From a bacterium 1XD42-1 (GTDB lineage: Bacteria > Bacillota > Clostridia > Oscillospirales > Ruminococcaceae), in NCBI GenBank assembly GCA_003612625.1, contig RAZJ01000028.1:1-37534 (forward strand): 37,534 nt of DNA. The letters are read 5' to 3'. Position numbers and translations under genes: made by a program. Positions 16,801 through 26,478 of this stretch are shown one piece after another; the first letter of the stretch is position 1; the number at the start of each line of letters is the position of its first letter. Below the pieces are notes generated by a model. That model did not search any database, was not told the DNA's origin, and saw only the letters and a list, made by a program, of their open reading frames with translations.

Positions 16801-17865
16801 TTACTCCATTTCCTGATAAAATTCTTCTAAATTTGCCTGAGTAATTTTTTGATGCGGCAGCCAGACATAATGGCCATCCTGTACTTTAAGCGCTGTATCT
16901 GTGCCGCTGCTTAAAGCCAGCGCCAGATCCAGCATCACCCGGGCCATTCCCTGAGAATCATTAAAAACTGTTCCATATAACGTGCCAGCGGCTACCGCTT
17001 CTAAAGCAGGCGCAGTAGCATCTATCCCGACAATTAAAGGAAGATGTCCTTCCTGTTCCTGCCAGGCATCAATCGCACCTAAAGCCATATCATCATTATT
17101 AGAAAAAACAACCTCAATTTTGTCGCCAAATTCAGCAATCCATTGCTGCATCCGGGCAGCAGCCTGGCCCCGGTTCCAGTTGGCAGCATCACCCGCTAAT
17201 TTTTCAACAACAATTCCAGCATTTGTAAGAGCTTTGACCGAATATTCTGTACGCAGTAAGCTGTCCTGGTGGCCCGGCTCCCCTTCCAGCATCACATATT
17301 GAAGAATACCATCTCTGTTATAATCTAACTGGGATGGATCTTTCCGCCAGGCTTCCACTACAAGCTGCCCTTGCATCATTCCACTTTCCTGGGCATTAGA
17401 ACCTACATAGTAAACCCGATTCCGGTAGTCAATATCTTCTGCAACAGGCTGCCGGTTAAAAAAAATCAATGGAATTCCAGCACTTTCTACTTTATCAATT
17501 AAAACGGCTGCTGCTGTACGGTCTACAATGTTGACACATAATACATCACACCCTTTTGCTAAAAAACGGTCTATCTGTTCCATCTGTGTTGTCTGGTTAC
17601 TGGTACCATCTGCAAAAGAAAGGTTGATTTTTCTACCTTGTTCTACTTCTATTTTTTGTGCCAGTTGTTCCAAATTCTGCTTAACAGAGGAAATAAAGGT
17701 ATCATCCATAGAATACAGGGCTACGCCAATACGCAAAGTATCTGTTTTCTTTGGATGGGAAAAGGAACAGCCAGCGATTCCTAATACCAGAAAAACAGTC
17801 AGAAATAAAGTAATCACTCCATTAGGACATAAACGGGAAAAGAAGCTTCTGATATTTCGGATCAT
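16801..17865 (-). CDS. Second MglB-like sugar-binding lipoprotein
   Basis: A periplasmic-binding-protein-type lipoprotein, about 354 residues, anchored outside the membrane. The signal peptide ends in the lipobox LGIAGC. The fold is type I sugar-binding (RIGVALYSMDDTFISSV at the start). DYNRDGILQYVMLEGEPGH is the calcium loop of galactose-binding MglB proteins, and LRTEYSVKAL is shared word for word with the transporter binding protein at 24975-26069. ATG 17865 is preferred since GGGGGG lies 9 bases upstream; ATG 17874 would touch it. The start overlaps the preceding gene by about 44 bases. As last gene of the kinase operon it may serve in sensing more than in transport. Confidence 0.88.
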   Translation of the reverse strand: MIRNIRSFFSRLCPNGVITLFLTVFLVLGIAGCSFSHPKKTDTLRIGVALYSMDDTFISSVKQNLEQLAQKIEVEQGRKINLSFADGTSNQTTQMEQIDRFLAKGCDVLCVNIVDRTAAAVLIDKVESAGIPLIFFNRQPVAEDIDYRNRVYYVGSNAQESGMMQGQLVVEAWRKDPSQLDYNRDGILQYVMLEGEPGHQDSLLRTEYSVKALTNAGIVVEKLAGDAANWNRGQAAARMQQWIAEFGDKIEVVFSNNDDMALGAIDAWQEQEGHLPLIVGIDATAPALEAVAAGTLYGTVFNDSQGMARVMLDLALALSSGTDTALKVQDGHYVWLPHQKITQANLEEFYQEME

Positions 17866-18766
17866 AAATTTCATCCCCCCGCACTACAAAAAAAGATAAT
17901 GGTTCTACTTGATATTGGCTTCCTTTCACTTGCTGGACAGCACTTTCTACTGCCAGATAGCCGGCAACAAAGTCACTCCAGGCGGCAACAGCAGAAATTG
18001 TCCCCTTCTCCAGGTATGCAGCCGCAGCCGTTGTAACTCCTACACCATATAACAACTGTTCCGATTCCAGGCTTTCTTTCAATGCGGCAGCCTGCTCCGT
18101 TAATGCCGGTTCAAATACAATCACTCCAGAAGCATCCGTTTCTTCCATTAGCTGCCGGAGTTCCCCTTCTTTTTCTGCCGTTTCCAGTTGAACCCTGACT
18201 CCTGCCTGTAACAAAGCTTGTTGGGCGGCTTCTGCCCGGATCGCTAACCCTGTACTGGAACGGCAGCCATTTACAAGCAGAATCGATCCGCCCCTCCAAT
18301 CCTCTAATGCCGCCATAGCCAGTTCCCGGCCTAAAGCAGCATTATCAGGAGCTATAAACGGTGATGACCAGTCCGCCTGGGATTCCATAGAAACGATAGG
18401 ACAGCCTAAATTTTGTTCTGTTAATGCAGCTATTAGCTGAGAAGAATCTGCTGGCACGACTACCAAAGCATCTGCCCCTTGTGCATGTTCCCTGCGCAGC
18501 AAACGGATCTGGGCCCGGCTGTCGTTGGCCTGAGGCAGAGTAAGAAACCGTAATTCTACCCGCAATTCTTCTGCTGCCTGCTCCATACCCAGGCGTGTGT
18601 TAAACCATAAGGAACTGTCCTCCTCCCGGATAATAACAGAAACTTCTAAAAGTTCTGTTAATGTATTGTGAATCCGGATACGGGGCAATATACTGCTTAA
18701 AATCATTGCAATCCCCAGGATAATCAGGATGGCCATTTGGATCAATTCGTTTTTCTTATTTTTCAC
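17822..18766 (-). CDS. Membrane-anchored sugar-binding sensor protein (type I PBP fold)
   Basis: A 314-residue protein with an uncleaved N-terminal helix (residues 10-28, LIQMAILIILGIAMILSSI) and no lipobox, followed by an extracytoplasmic type I binding-protein domain (DALVVVPADSSQLIAAL, SILLVNGCRSSTG). It overlaps the kinase gene start by four bases. The gene order kinase, anchored binding protein and response regulator resembles the XylFII-LytS-YesN system of Clostridium beijerinckii, where an anchored binding protein presents the sugar to the kinase. By analogy this is a co-sensor rather than a transporter part; the ligand is unknown and the analogy is inferred. Confidence 0.8.
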   Translation of the reverse strand: MKNKKNELIQMAILIILGIAMILSSILPRIRIHNTLTELLEVSVIIREEDSSLWFNTRLGMEQAAEELRVELRFLTLPQANDSRAQIRLLRREHAQGADALVVVPADSSQLIAALTEQNLGCPIVSMESQADWSSPFIAPDNAALGRELAMAALEDWRGGSILLVNGCRSSTGLAIRAEAAQQALLQAGVRVQLETAEKEGELRQLMEETDASGVIVFEPALTEQAAALKESLESEQLLYGVGVTTAAAAYLEKGTISAVAAWSDFVAGYLAVESAVQQVKGSQYQVEPLSFFVVRGDEIYDPKYQKLLFPFMS

Positions 18767-20580
18767 AGCGAATCCTCCTGCCGGTAGTGTTCGGCGGCAG
18801 CTTCATTCAAAGCGGGCAAACGTACCCGAACCGTAGTTCCTTCATCTGGTTCACTCAATATGGTCAGCCCATATTTGCGGCCAAAAGTAAGGCATATCCG
18901 CTGGTGTACATTTTTTACGCCTATGCCAGATCCATTCGTACGGAGGGCAGGCCGGTTTTCGTCTAAAAGAGTAGACACGATTTCCGGGCGGATTCCAACC
19001 CCATTATCTGTTACGTCAATCACCAAATCTTCGCCTTCTCTGCGGGCATCTACACAGATCAGCCCATCCTCCACAGAGCCAGCCATGCCATGTGTAATGG
19101 CATTTTCCAAAAGAGGCTGAATGGTCAGCTTTAAGGTAAAAAGGCCCTCCGTACCTGGCTGGGCAGTAATACGCACATCAAAAAGATTCCGATACCGGAT
19201 TTTCTGGATATTCAAGTAATGACGGGCATGTTCCAGTTCATCTGCTAAAGGGATAACCCGCCTTCCCTTACTGAGAGAAATCCGGAATAACCGGGCAAGA
19301 GAAGTCACCATTTGAATGGCTTCCATATTCCGCCCCGATTCTGTCATCCAAATGACAGAATCCAAAGTATTATAAAGAAAATGAGGATTGATTTGGGATT
19401 GGAGCACTTCCAATTCACTGCGGCGCTTCTGGCTTTCCTGCTGAATAATATCATCCATTAAATGGCGCATTGTAGATACCATAGAACGGATGGAACGCCC
19501 AAGACGGCGCACTTCATAGCATCCGGTTTCTTCAATTTCTATACTTTCACAGCCTGCTTCCAGATCTTTTACAGCCTGTTCCAGCCGCCGTATGGGATCG
19601 GAAATATAAGCGGAAATACGGAAATTCAGAAAAGCCATCAAAAAAGCAGAAAATAACAATAAAGATGCCCCAAAAGGTAAAAGAGAATCTGAATCTCCGA
19701 TGAGGCCAGACTCCGGAACCATACCAACCAGTTTCCAGCCTGTATAACCTACTGTTTTTACAACAACCTGCCATCGGGTTCCTTGAAATTCTTCCTCATG
19801 GACACCATCCGGATAGCCAGCAGCTTTTAAATTATTTTCTTCTAAAAGCCCCGTATAAATCATTTGCTGCCTGGGATGATAGATCAATTCTCCTGTCCGG
19901 TCAGTCAGGTATAAATATCCGCTGTTTGGAAGCTCTACATTCCGGCACACCTGGGAAATGCCGCTAAAACTCATATCTACCAGGAGTACACCGCTTTCTG
20001 TATTTCCGCCTCTTGTGAGCTGGACATAACGGCTAAGGGAAATCACCCAGCGATAGCGGTGATCGGGATCGTCAAAAATTTCCTGAATATGCGGCGTAGA
20101 AAAATGAAGGTTTTCCATCCGTTCTATCGCCATTTGGAACCAGCGGCTTTCTGCCGGATCAGCAGAAGCTTTCATGCCAGACAAAGGAACGGCCCCTTCC
20201 AATCCCCCATCACTATTAAATACAGCAATTGAAACCAAAGCATCCCTGTTTTCATCATAAAGCAGATTCATTTCTGACGCCAGAGTACCCTCCGCTAAAT
20301 CTGTATTTTTTATGACCCGGTAATACATAGCATCAGAAATGCGCATCATGCGATGAAGATAACTGTCCAAATTCAGGTTTACTTGCGCTAAAAGGCGCTG
20401 GGCACTTTCCTGGGCCTGGGTTTTGGATAAATCCGAAAAACATAGCAAAAGACTCAGACCAATACAAAATACTCCCATTACAGCCACAGCAGTAAAGGAC
20501 AGGGAGATTACCATTTGAATACTCATATTCCGGAACCGATCCACTATTTTAGCGGTTAATGGATGAAATAATGTCCTCAT
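18763..20580 (-). CDS. Sensor histidine kinase, LytS/YesM type
   Basis: A 605-residue membrane kinase. TM1 is at about 22-48, a large extracytoplasmic Cache-like sensor at 50-295, TM2 at about 303-325 and HAMP at 325-375. The phosphorylated His400 lies in QSQINPHFLYNTLDS, the mark of the His_kinase/YesM family. The ATP-binding domain has the N box LLENAITHG (490-498), DNGVGI (525-530) and GSGIGVKNV (550-558). It phosphorylates the response regulator encoded just upstream, with 27 bases between the genes. Together with the anchored binding protein it probably senses an external sugar and drives the mgl operon. Confidence 0.93.
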   Translation of the reverse strand: MRTLFHPLTAKIVDRFRNMSIQMVISLSFTAVAVMGVFCIGLSLLLCFSDLSKTQAQESAQRLLAQVNLNLDSYLHRMMRISDAMYYRVIKNTDLAEGTLASEMNLLYDENRDALVSIAVFNSDGGLEGAVPLSGMKASADPAESRWFQMAIERMENLHFSTPHIQEIFDDPDHRYRWVISLSRYVQLTRGGNTESGVLLVDMSFSGISQVCRNVELPNSGYLYLTDRTGELIYHPRQQMIYTGLLEENNLKAAGYPDGVHEEEFQGTRWQVVVKTVGYTGWKLVGMVPESGLIGDSDSLLPFGASLLLFSAFLMAFLNFRISAYISDPIRRLEQAVKDLEAGCESIEIEETGCYEVRRLGRSIRSMVSTMRHLMDDIIQQESQKRRSELEVLQSQINPHFLYNTLDSVIWMTESGRNMEAIQMVTSLARLFRISLSKGRRVIPLADELEHARHYLNIQKIRYRNLFDVRITAQPGTEGLFTLKLTIQPLLENAITHGMAGSVEDGLICVDARREGEDLVIDVTDNGVGIRPEIVSTLLDENRPALRTNGSGIGVKNVHQRICLTFGRKYGLTILSEPDEGTTVRVRLPALNEAAAEHYRQEDSL

Positions 20581-20607
20581 CCCATCCTCCTCTCTACTGC
20601 AAATTTT

Positions 20608-22203
20608 TTAAGAGCCTTGTCCAGCCCGATACTTGGACGGTGTAAGTCCAAAATGCTTTTTAAAGACATAACTGAAATAGTTTGGGTCCGTATAACCAAT
20701 ACGCTCCGCAATCAGATACGTTTTTTCGTCTGTATCCCGCAATAGCTGGGCAGCATGCTGCATCCGTAAATCTGTAACATAGGCTGTAAAACTTTTCTGA
20801 GTTTCCCGTTTGAACAAGGTTGAAAAATAGGTGGGAGAAAGATGAAGATATGCACAAAGGGTTTCCACGTTCAGATCGCTTTCAGCATAGTGGGTAGCAA
20901 TAAAAATTTTTGCCTGTTCAACCGTTTTCCATGCAGAATCAGACCGCTGACGGCTTAAAATTTCCCATAATTCCAGTGCACAGTCTACCAGCCACTGTTC
21001 CATTTCATCTAAAGACCGGAAATCCGTAATTGACACCATTCCAGTGAAGTTAGGGCCAAAAACCGTTTCCATTTCTATCCCATTGGCCTGGGCCAGCCGG
21101 ATCAGACTGGTAACAATCTCCATAAAAAACATATGGCTTTGCGGCAGGGATAGCCGGGCTTCCCGAACCCGGGATACCTGGGAAGAAACCAACTGTGCTA
21201 CTTTTTCTTTGGAGCCTAATTTAACAGCAGTAGACAAAGTCCGCAAGTCATCTTCTTCCAGAGTAAGATAGGCAGAATGGTTTGGTTCCAGATCCCCGAT
21301 ATAAAGGACTTGTCCGCTGTCCATCAATACCCGGTAGTCGGCAGCAGCAGCAGCTTCTTTCACCGACTCATAAAATTGGGCAGGCCCTTGGCAAGGACGG
21401 CCAACGCCTACAAATAAGTGAAGCCCCAACAGGCTTTCGGCCAACATGCACAATCGTTCTAGTTCTGCGGTTAGACCGTAAATCTGACTTTTTTGCTTTA
21501 GCTGGATCAGCAAAGCTATTGTTTCATTATAAAGAACAGTATACAAGATACATCCATCTAAAGCAAAATGTCTTTGGAAAAAAGCCTGAATTGACAGAAG
21601 CTGCAATTCATCCCGCTTGGAAGATCCGCCATCTGCTAATACAAGAGCCACTGTCCAGCATCCCTCTGGCAATTCGATTTCATAACGGGCAGCACGTTCT
21701 TGAATCTGATCCGGCGGAATGCGTCCATCCAACAACCGGGTATAGAACAATTCCCGTAAAATAGGAAGGCTTTCTTCATATTTTCTGCGCAGGTTTTCCA
21801 TATCCTCATGTTCCAAACGCTGCTGATCCAACTGCTCCCGCAAACGGCTTAACACCTGACTCAATTCCGGCGCATTGATAGGCTTTAAAATATATTCGGA
21901 TACATTCATTCCAATGGCTTGCCGGGCATACTCAAAATCATCAAAGCCTGAAAAAACGACTATTTTAGACGCAGGAAGAAATTGCTTGAGCTGGCGGCAC
22001 AGTTCCAGTCCATCCATATAGGGCATTTTAATATCTGTCAAAACCACATCTGGATGAAGCTGTTCAGCCAGTTCCAAAGCTTCCATCCCATTTTCAGCAG
22101 AACCAACTAACGTAAATCCCAATTTACCCCAGTCTATTTTCCGGCGGATGCCTTCCCGGATTTCTTCTTCGTCGTCTGCCAGTAAGACACGGTAAAATTC
22201 CAT
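20608..22203 (-). CDS. YesN-type response regulator (receiver plus AraC DNA-binding domain)
   Basis: A 531-residue cytoplasmic regulator. The receiver domain (about 1-120) has the acidic pair Asp10-Asp11, phosphoacceptor Asp57 (LTDIKMPYMDG) and Lys107 (ILKP). A long central region precedes the AraC domain (about 430-528: LNVETLCAYLHLSPTYFSTL and YLIAERIGYTDPNYFSYVF, then LTPSKYR). The ATG at 22203 follows GAGGTG; an in-frame start 48 bases upstream has no ribosome binding site. It is separated from the permease gene by a hairpin, so expression may be lower than that of the transporter. The likely target is the promoter region of mglB. Confidence 0.92.
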   Translation of the reverse strand: MEFYRVLLADDEEEIREGIRRKIDWGKLGFTLVGSAENGMEALELAEQLHPDVVLTDIKMPYMDGLELCRQLKQFLPASKIVVFSGFDDFEYARQAIGMNVSEYILKPINAPELSQVLSRLREQLDQQRLEHEDMENLRRKYEESLPILRELFYTRLLDGRIPPDQIQERAARYEIELPEGCWTVALVLADGGSSKRDELQLLSIQAFFQRHFALDGCILYTVLYNETIALLIQLKQKSQIYGLTAELERLCMLAESLLGLHLFVGVGRPCQGPAQFYESVKEAAAAADYRVLMDSGQVLYIGDLEPNHSAYLTLEEDDLRTLSTAVKLGSKEKVAQLVSSQVSRVREARLSLPQSHMFFMEIVTSLIRLAQANGIEMETVFGPNFTGMVSITDFRSLDEMEQWLVDCALELWEILSRQRSDSAWKTVEQAKIFIATHYAESDLNVETLCAYLHLSPTYFSTLFKRETQKSFTAYVTDLRMQHAAQLLRDTDEKTYLIAERIGYTDPNYFSYVFKKHFGLTPSKYRAGQGS

Positions 22204-22237
22204 ATAACACCTCATAAAATGTATGTTTAGCACAGCA

Positions 22238-22267
22238 GGGGATCGGCGCAAAGATACACCGATCCCC
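22238..22267 (-). promoter_or_regulatory. Intercistronic hairpin between permease and regulator genes
   Basis: GGGGATCGG (22238-22246) pairs perfectly with CCGATCCCC (22259-22267) across a 12-base loop. There is no T run in the minus direction, so partial termination or 3'-end protection of the transporter mRNA is more likely than a full stop. Confidence 0.65.
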
Positions 22268-22320
22268 TTGTTGGTTGTTCCAAGTTCTGCTGCTTATAAA
22301 GCCTGACAGAACGGATAAAA

Positions 22321-23319
22321 TTATTTCTTTGCCAGATATTTCCGCAAATCCAGTGCTACGGCTACGATAATGACGAGGCCCTGTGCAATAAAGGTATAGG
22401 CAGGGTCCACACGAAGGAACTGCAGGCAGATTTTCAAAATTTCAAATACCAGTACGCCAATCAGGATGCCGCCTACTTTACCAACACCACCATTGGTAGA
22501 TACACCACCGATGGTACAGGCAGCAATGGCTTCCAATTCATAACCAAAGCCTGTTGCAGTAGAGGCACCGCCAGCTTTTGCCCCAACCAGGAAGCCAGCC
22601 ACGCCATAGAGAACAGAAGCCAAAATGTAAATACGGATCAATGTAGCAGGAACATTAACACCGGCTACCTGTGCAGCATTTTCATTGCCGCCGATGGCAT
22701 ACATATACTTACCATGACGAGTTTTATTGTATAAGAACCACATATACACGCCTACAACAAGGGCAAAAATCGCCAGATAAGGGATAAACCCAAGAGATCC
22801 TAAAGCTACTTTGGAATAAGAAGATTTAAAACCGCCTAAAGGGTCATTACCAGTAATAACAGAACAAAGGCCATATACGATTGTCTGCATACCTAATGTA
22901 GCAATAAAGGGAGGAACTTTTAAGAAAGCAATAACACATCCATTTACAGCGCCAAAAATAGCCATAATTGCAACAACAAAAAGCAGCGCTACAAACCAGG
23001 GCATATCAGGCATCCAAGGCAAAGCCCGGGCTGCATAATCAATGCTTTGCAGCATCATGGCTGCAAGACAGGCAGATAACCCAACCTGACGGCCTGCTGA
23101 CAAATCTGTACCTTTTGTAATCAAGCATCCAGAAACACCACATGCAATAATGAAACGGGGGGACACATTGACAATCAGGTTTTTCAAATTGCTTCCGCTG
23201 AAGAAGTTATCTGTAACAAAACCTACAATGACTGCCAAAACCGCAATCATAATAATGATAGCATTATCAGATAAGAATTTTTTGGGATCAAAATTAGCCA
23301 TTTTACCAGTTTCTCTCAT
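22321..23319 (-). CDS. mglC: Sugar ABC transporter permease, MglC type
   Basis: A 332-residue polytopic permease of the ribose/galactose (BPD_transp_2) family that forms the membrane channel of the importer. Typical features are GTDLSAGRQVGLSACLAAMML (family: GxDLSVG), FIATLGMQTIVYGLC, YAIGGNENAAQVAGVNV and a terminal VDLRKY-like end. It follows the ATPase gene by 27 bases with GGATGGAG as ribosome binding site. Its partners are the ATPase at 23347-24855 and the binding protein at 24975-26069. The calcium-loop binding protein supports galactose/glucose-type substrates. Confidence 0.9.
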   Translation of the reverse strand: MRETGKMANFDPKKFLSDNAIIIMIAVLAVIVGFVTDNFFSGSNLKNLIVNVSPRFIIACGVSGCLITKGTDLSAGRQVGLSACLAAMMLQSIDYAARALPWMPDMPWFVALLFVVAIMAIFGAVNGCVIAFLKVPPFIATLGMQTIVYGLCSVITGNDPLGGFKSSYSKVALGSLGFIPYLAIFALVVGVYMWFLYNKTRHGKYMYAIGGNENAAQVAGVNVPATLIRIYILASVLYGVAGFLVGAKAGGASTATGFGYELEAIAACTIGGVSTNGGVGKVGGILIGVLVFEILKICLQFLRVDPAYTFIAQGLVIIVAVALDLRKYLAKK

Positions 23320-23346
23320 AAGTCTCCATCCTTTCTCCTCTATTCC

Positions 23347-24855
23347 TTATTCAAACTGCGTTGCTAAGGCCATAATATTTTCCTGGTTGGCATCTTTGCC
23401 GTCAATAAATCCCGTAACACGGCCATCACACATGACCATAATGCGGTCAGACATACCAAGAAGCTCACTCATTTCAGAAGAAATCATAATAATACTTTTT
23501 CCTTGTTTGGCCATTTCCGCAATAATGCAGTAGATTTCATATTTTGCACCCACGTCAATACCGCGGGTAGGTTCATCCAGAATGAAGACATCAGGGTCAT
23601 TTGCAAGCCACCGGCTAATAAGAACTTTTTGCTGGTTGCCGCCAGACAGGCTTTGAATCAATGTTTTGGAAGAAGGTGTTTTAATCGACAGTTTTGCTAC
23701 ATTGTCCTGTACCAGCTTCTCAATTTTCCGGTCATCCAGCATAATACCGCCAATTAAATACTGGTTTAAAGAGGCAATCGAAACATTATCTGCAATAGAC
23801 AATACGCCCAGAATACCAGTAGCCCGGCGATCCTCCGTAAGCATAGCAATATGGCTGTTGATAGCGTCTTTCGGCTGGTTTACTTTTAATTCTTTGCCTT
23901 TATAGTTGATTTTCCCAGCATTATGGCAGCGCAATCCAAATAAGCCTTCCATAAGCTCTGTACGCTGGGCGCCTACCAGTCCGGCTACACCTAAAATTTC
24001 GCCTTTACGAACCTGAAAATTCACATGACGGAAGCTTTTCGGATTGATAGAGGTAAAATCTTCTACTTCAAAAACGACTTCACCAGGCACATTTTCCCGA
24101 TGTGGATAAAGATTGGATAATTCCCGGCCCACCATTTTTGTAATGATCATGTCAGTTGTCAGAGATTTCGCCGCCCAAGTGCCAATATACTGACCATCCC
24201 GCATAATGGTTACTTCGTCACTGATACGGAGAATCTCATCCATTTTATGGCTGATATATACGATAGCAACGCCTTTTGCACGGAGTTCATTGACAATCGT
24301 AAATAAAGCTTCTACTTCAGCAGCCGTCAGAGATGAGGTCGGTTCATCCAGAATCAATACCTTACAGTCAGCAGATACTGCTTTTGCAATTTCTACAAGC
24401 TGCATTTGAGATACGCTTAAAGAACCCAGTTTTGCTTTGGGAGCATAATTGAGGTGGACTTCCTTTAAAACCGCAGCAGCATCCTCATACATTTTCTCAT
24501 GATCCACTGTAACGATAGGCCCAAAACGCTTGGTCGGATAACGGCCTACATAGATATTTTCACCGATACTGCGTTCCGGGATGGGCTGAAGTTCCTGATG
24601 AACCATAGCAATGCCCCGCTGTAAAGCATCCAAAGGCCCTTTAATCTGAACTTTTTGCCCTTCGTAGATAACTTCTCCTTCTTCCATGTGATAAATGCCA
24701 AACATACACTTCATCAGTGTAGACTTGCCAGCGCCGTTTTCCCCCATCAGCGCATGGACGGTGCCGGGACGAAGCTTGAGCTGGGCATGATCCAGCGCCT
24801 TAACGCCAGGAAAAGTCTTTACCACATCACGCATTTCCAAACGATATTCCGCCAA
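23347..24855 (-). CDS. mglA: Sugar ABC transporter ATP-binding protein, MglA type
   Basis: A 502-residue duplicated ATPase that powers the importer. The first half has Walker [10 protein letters not shown] (38-46), the signature [15 protein letters not shown] and Walker [12 protein letters not shown]. The second half has a degenerate Walker A ([11 protein letters not shown]), [15 protein letters not shown] and [12 protein letters not shown], as in MglA/RbsA. The start is best placed at TTG 24855, seven bases after a GGGGGGG ribosome binding site. An ATG 87 bases upstream would add residues through a large hairpin and is unlikely. The TTG start and hairpins probably keep ATPase levels below the binding protein. 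Confidence 0.92.
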   Translation of the reverse strand: MAEYRLEMRDVVKTFPGVKALDHAQLKLRPGTVHALMGENGAGKSTLMKCMFGIYHMEEGEVIYEGQKVQIKGPLDALQRGIAMVHQELQPIPERSIGENIYVGRYPTKRFGPIVTVDHEKMYEDAAAVLKEVHLNYAPKAKLGSLSVSQMQLVEIAKAVSADCKVLILDEPTSSLTAAEVEALFTIVNELRAKGVAIVYISHKMDEILRISDEVTIMRDGQYIGTWAAKSLTTDMIITKMVGRELSNLYPHRENVPGEVVFEVEDFTSINPKSFRHVNFQVRKGEILGVAGLVGAQRTELMEGLFGLRCHNAGKINYKGKELKVNQPKDAINSHIAMLTEDRRATGILGVLSIADNVSIASLNQYLIGGIMLDDRKIEKLVQDNVAKLSIKTPSSKTLIQSLSGGNQQKVLISRWLANDPDVFILDEPTRGIDVGAKYEIYCIIAEMAKQGKSIIMISSEMSELLGMSDRIMVMCDGRVTGFIDGKDANQENIMALATQFE

Positions 24856-24883
24856 AGTATAGTCCCCCCCTTTTAATCTTGAC

Positions 24884-24939
24884 TCCGCAGTAAAATAACT
24901 GCGGAACGGGGTGCGTGTGCATGTGCGCACGCACCCCGT
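24884..24939 (-). promoter_or_regulatory. Two strong hairpins between mglB and mglA
   Basis: ACGGGGTGCGTG (24906-24917) pairs with CACGCACCCCGT (24928-24939), extendable to about 15 pairs. TCCGCAG (24884-24890) pairs with CTGCGGA (24899-24905). No T run follows on the minus strand. Such structures after binding-protein genes usually limit transcription into the ATPase gene and stabilise the binding-protein mRNA. Confidence 0.75.
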
Positions 24940-24974
24940 CATTATTCTCTGTTTATAAAATGTCTTAACTAATA

Positions 24975-26069
24975 TTAGCCCATGAAGTCAGCAACGTTAG
25001 CAGGTGTAACTTTTACATAGTCAACATAAACGCTCTGGCTGCCAGCAGCATAAGTATCTCCAGCCAGTAAGCCTTCCATGCATTCTACGGCTTTTGCAGC
25101 CTGACCATTTGCGTCGTTCAGAACAGTACCAGTCATGTTACCAGCTTTTACTTCGTTCAAAGCTGCATCCAAAGCATCTACGCCTACCAAATAGATATCC
25201 TCGTTGACTTTACGGCCAGCGGATTGGATGGATTGGAGAGCGCCAACAGCCATATCATCGTTGTTGCAGAAAACAACTTCGATTTGATCGCCAAATTGTG
25301 CTAAGTCATTTGCACAGATGGTCTGGCCTTTTTCACGGTCCCAGTCACCACGTGTCAGGTTCAGTTGTTCTACTTCCATACCAGCATCTGTAAGAGCTTT
25401 TACAGAATATTCAGTACGGAGTTTGGCATCAATATTTTCAGGGTCCCCCTGGATCATGATGTAGGAAACTTTGCCGTCGCCATTGATATCGCCTTTATTA
25501 GCTGTTTCCAGAATCAGTTCGCCTTGGAAAGTACCGGATTGAGCTGCATCACAGCCAACATAGACTAATTTGTCATAAGCAGCCATTTCATCAGCAGTAG
25601 GTTCACGGTTGATAAGAACAGTAGGAATGTCAGCAGTTTTAACAGTATCAATAATAGTAGCTGCTGCAGAAGTCATAACAGGATTGATGATCAGTGCGTC
25701 TACCCCTTGGGTAATGAAGGTGTTAATTTGTTCATTTTGTTTAGCCTGGTCATTATTGCCATCCACAACAGTGACAGTATAGCCTTTGTCTTCCAAAATC
25801 TTTTGCAGGGCATTACGATAAGTAGTCATAAAAGCATCATCAAATTTGTAGATACATACACCAATCGTACCGCCAGCAGGAGCAGCTTCTGGAGTGGATT
25901 CTTCGGGTGCGGATGACGCAGGCGCAGCCTCACTACCGCCGCTTGCTTCAGACTGAGGAGCACTGCTGCTTGGAGCAGGCTGACTGCTGGAAGCCCCACC
26001 GCCGCCGCAGCCGGTCAACAGACTAAATAACATAGCGGTTGAAAGGACAAACGCAAATAATTTTTTCAT
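24975..26069 (-). CDS. mglB: Galactose/glucose-type sugar ABC transporter binding lipoprotein
   Basis: A 364-residue lipoprotein that captures sugar for the MglAC importer. The signal peptide ends in the lipobox LLTGC, then a low-complexity Ser/Ala/Pro/Glu linker (about 24-66) tethers the binding domain (TIGVCIYKFDDAFMTTYRNA). The EF-hand-like calcium loop DINGDGKVSYIMIQGDPE matches MglB. CNNDDMAVGA is the hinge-region motif. It is the first gene of the operon, with AGGAGG upstream and the promoter region at 26103-26138. Its paralogue at 16801-17865 shares LRTEYSVKAL, so the pair arose by duplication. Confidence 0.92.
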   Translation of the reverse strand: MKKLFAFVLSTAMLFSLLTGCGGGGASSSQPAPSSSAPQSEASGGSEAAPASSAPEESTPEAAPAGGTIGVCIYKFDDAFMTTYRNALQKILEDKGYTVTVVDGNNDQAKQNEQINTFITQGVDALIINPVMTSAAATIIDTVKTADIPTVLINREPTADEMAAYDKLVYVGCDAAQSGTFQGELILETANKGDINGDGKVSYIMIQGDPENIDAKLRTEYSVKALTDAGMEVEQLNLTRGDWDREKGQTICANDLAQFGDQIEVVFCNNDDMAVGALQSIQSAGRKVNEDIYLVGVDALDAALNEVKAGNMTGTVLNDANGQAAKAVECMEGLLAGDTYAAGSQSVYVDYVKVTPANVADFMG

Positions 26070-26102
26070 TTTTTTTCCTCCTAATCAATTTTTCATGCTC
26101 AT

Positions 26103-26279
26103 TTAAGAGAAGAAACCCCTCTTAACTTCATTATTATATACGATTTCCAAGGGAAAAACGATAGAAAATTCTTCACTTTTCTATAAAAAAACTATGCTGG
26201 CTATTGGACCCTGCTGGAAACCCCCAAGCAAGCAACTATTTTATATATGGGGAGCTTTTTTCTTTAGTAAAGCGCTAAA
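26103..26279 (-). promoter_or_regulatory. mgl operon promoter region with inverted repeats
   Basis: A minus-strand TATAAT (26138-26133) is the likely -10 box; no good -35 box lies 17 bases upstream, typical of an activator-dependent promoter. TTAAGAG-N9-CTCTTAA (26103-26125) sits in the leader and TTTAG-N7-CTAAA centred on AAGCG (26263-26279) lies upstream and resembles a LacI/CcpA-type site. The response regulator encoded downstream is a natural candidate activator. The gap 26070-26478 holds no gene. Confidence 0.45.
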
Positions 26280-26399
26280 TTCCTGCTGAAATCCTGCACT
26301 GTTACCTATAAATCAAGACTTTTTGAGATAATCAACCTTTTTGGTTAAAAATACGTTTTTTAACTTACCAAATTTGCGCTTTTGCGTGTAAATTTGTCA

Positions 26400-26429
26400 T
26401 TCATAATCGAATTTTCAAAGCCAATACTA
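26400..26429 (+). promoter_or_regulatory. Sigma-G-like forespore promoter of the SASP gene
   Basis: TTCATA (26400-26405), a 17-base spacer and AATACTA (26423-26429) match the sigma-G pattern (TGMATA-N17/18-CATACTA) with one or two mismatches per box. It lies 49 bases before the SASP start, and SASP genes are known sigma-G targets. Confidence 0.65.
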
Positions 26430-26478
26430 AGAAGGCAAACGCAAAACAAACTCATCGTTTAAGGAGTGTATTTTAATT

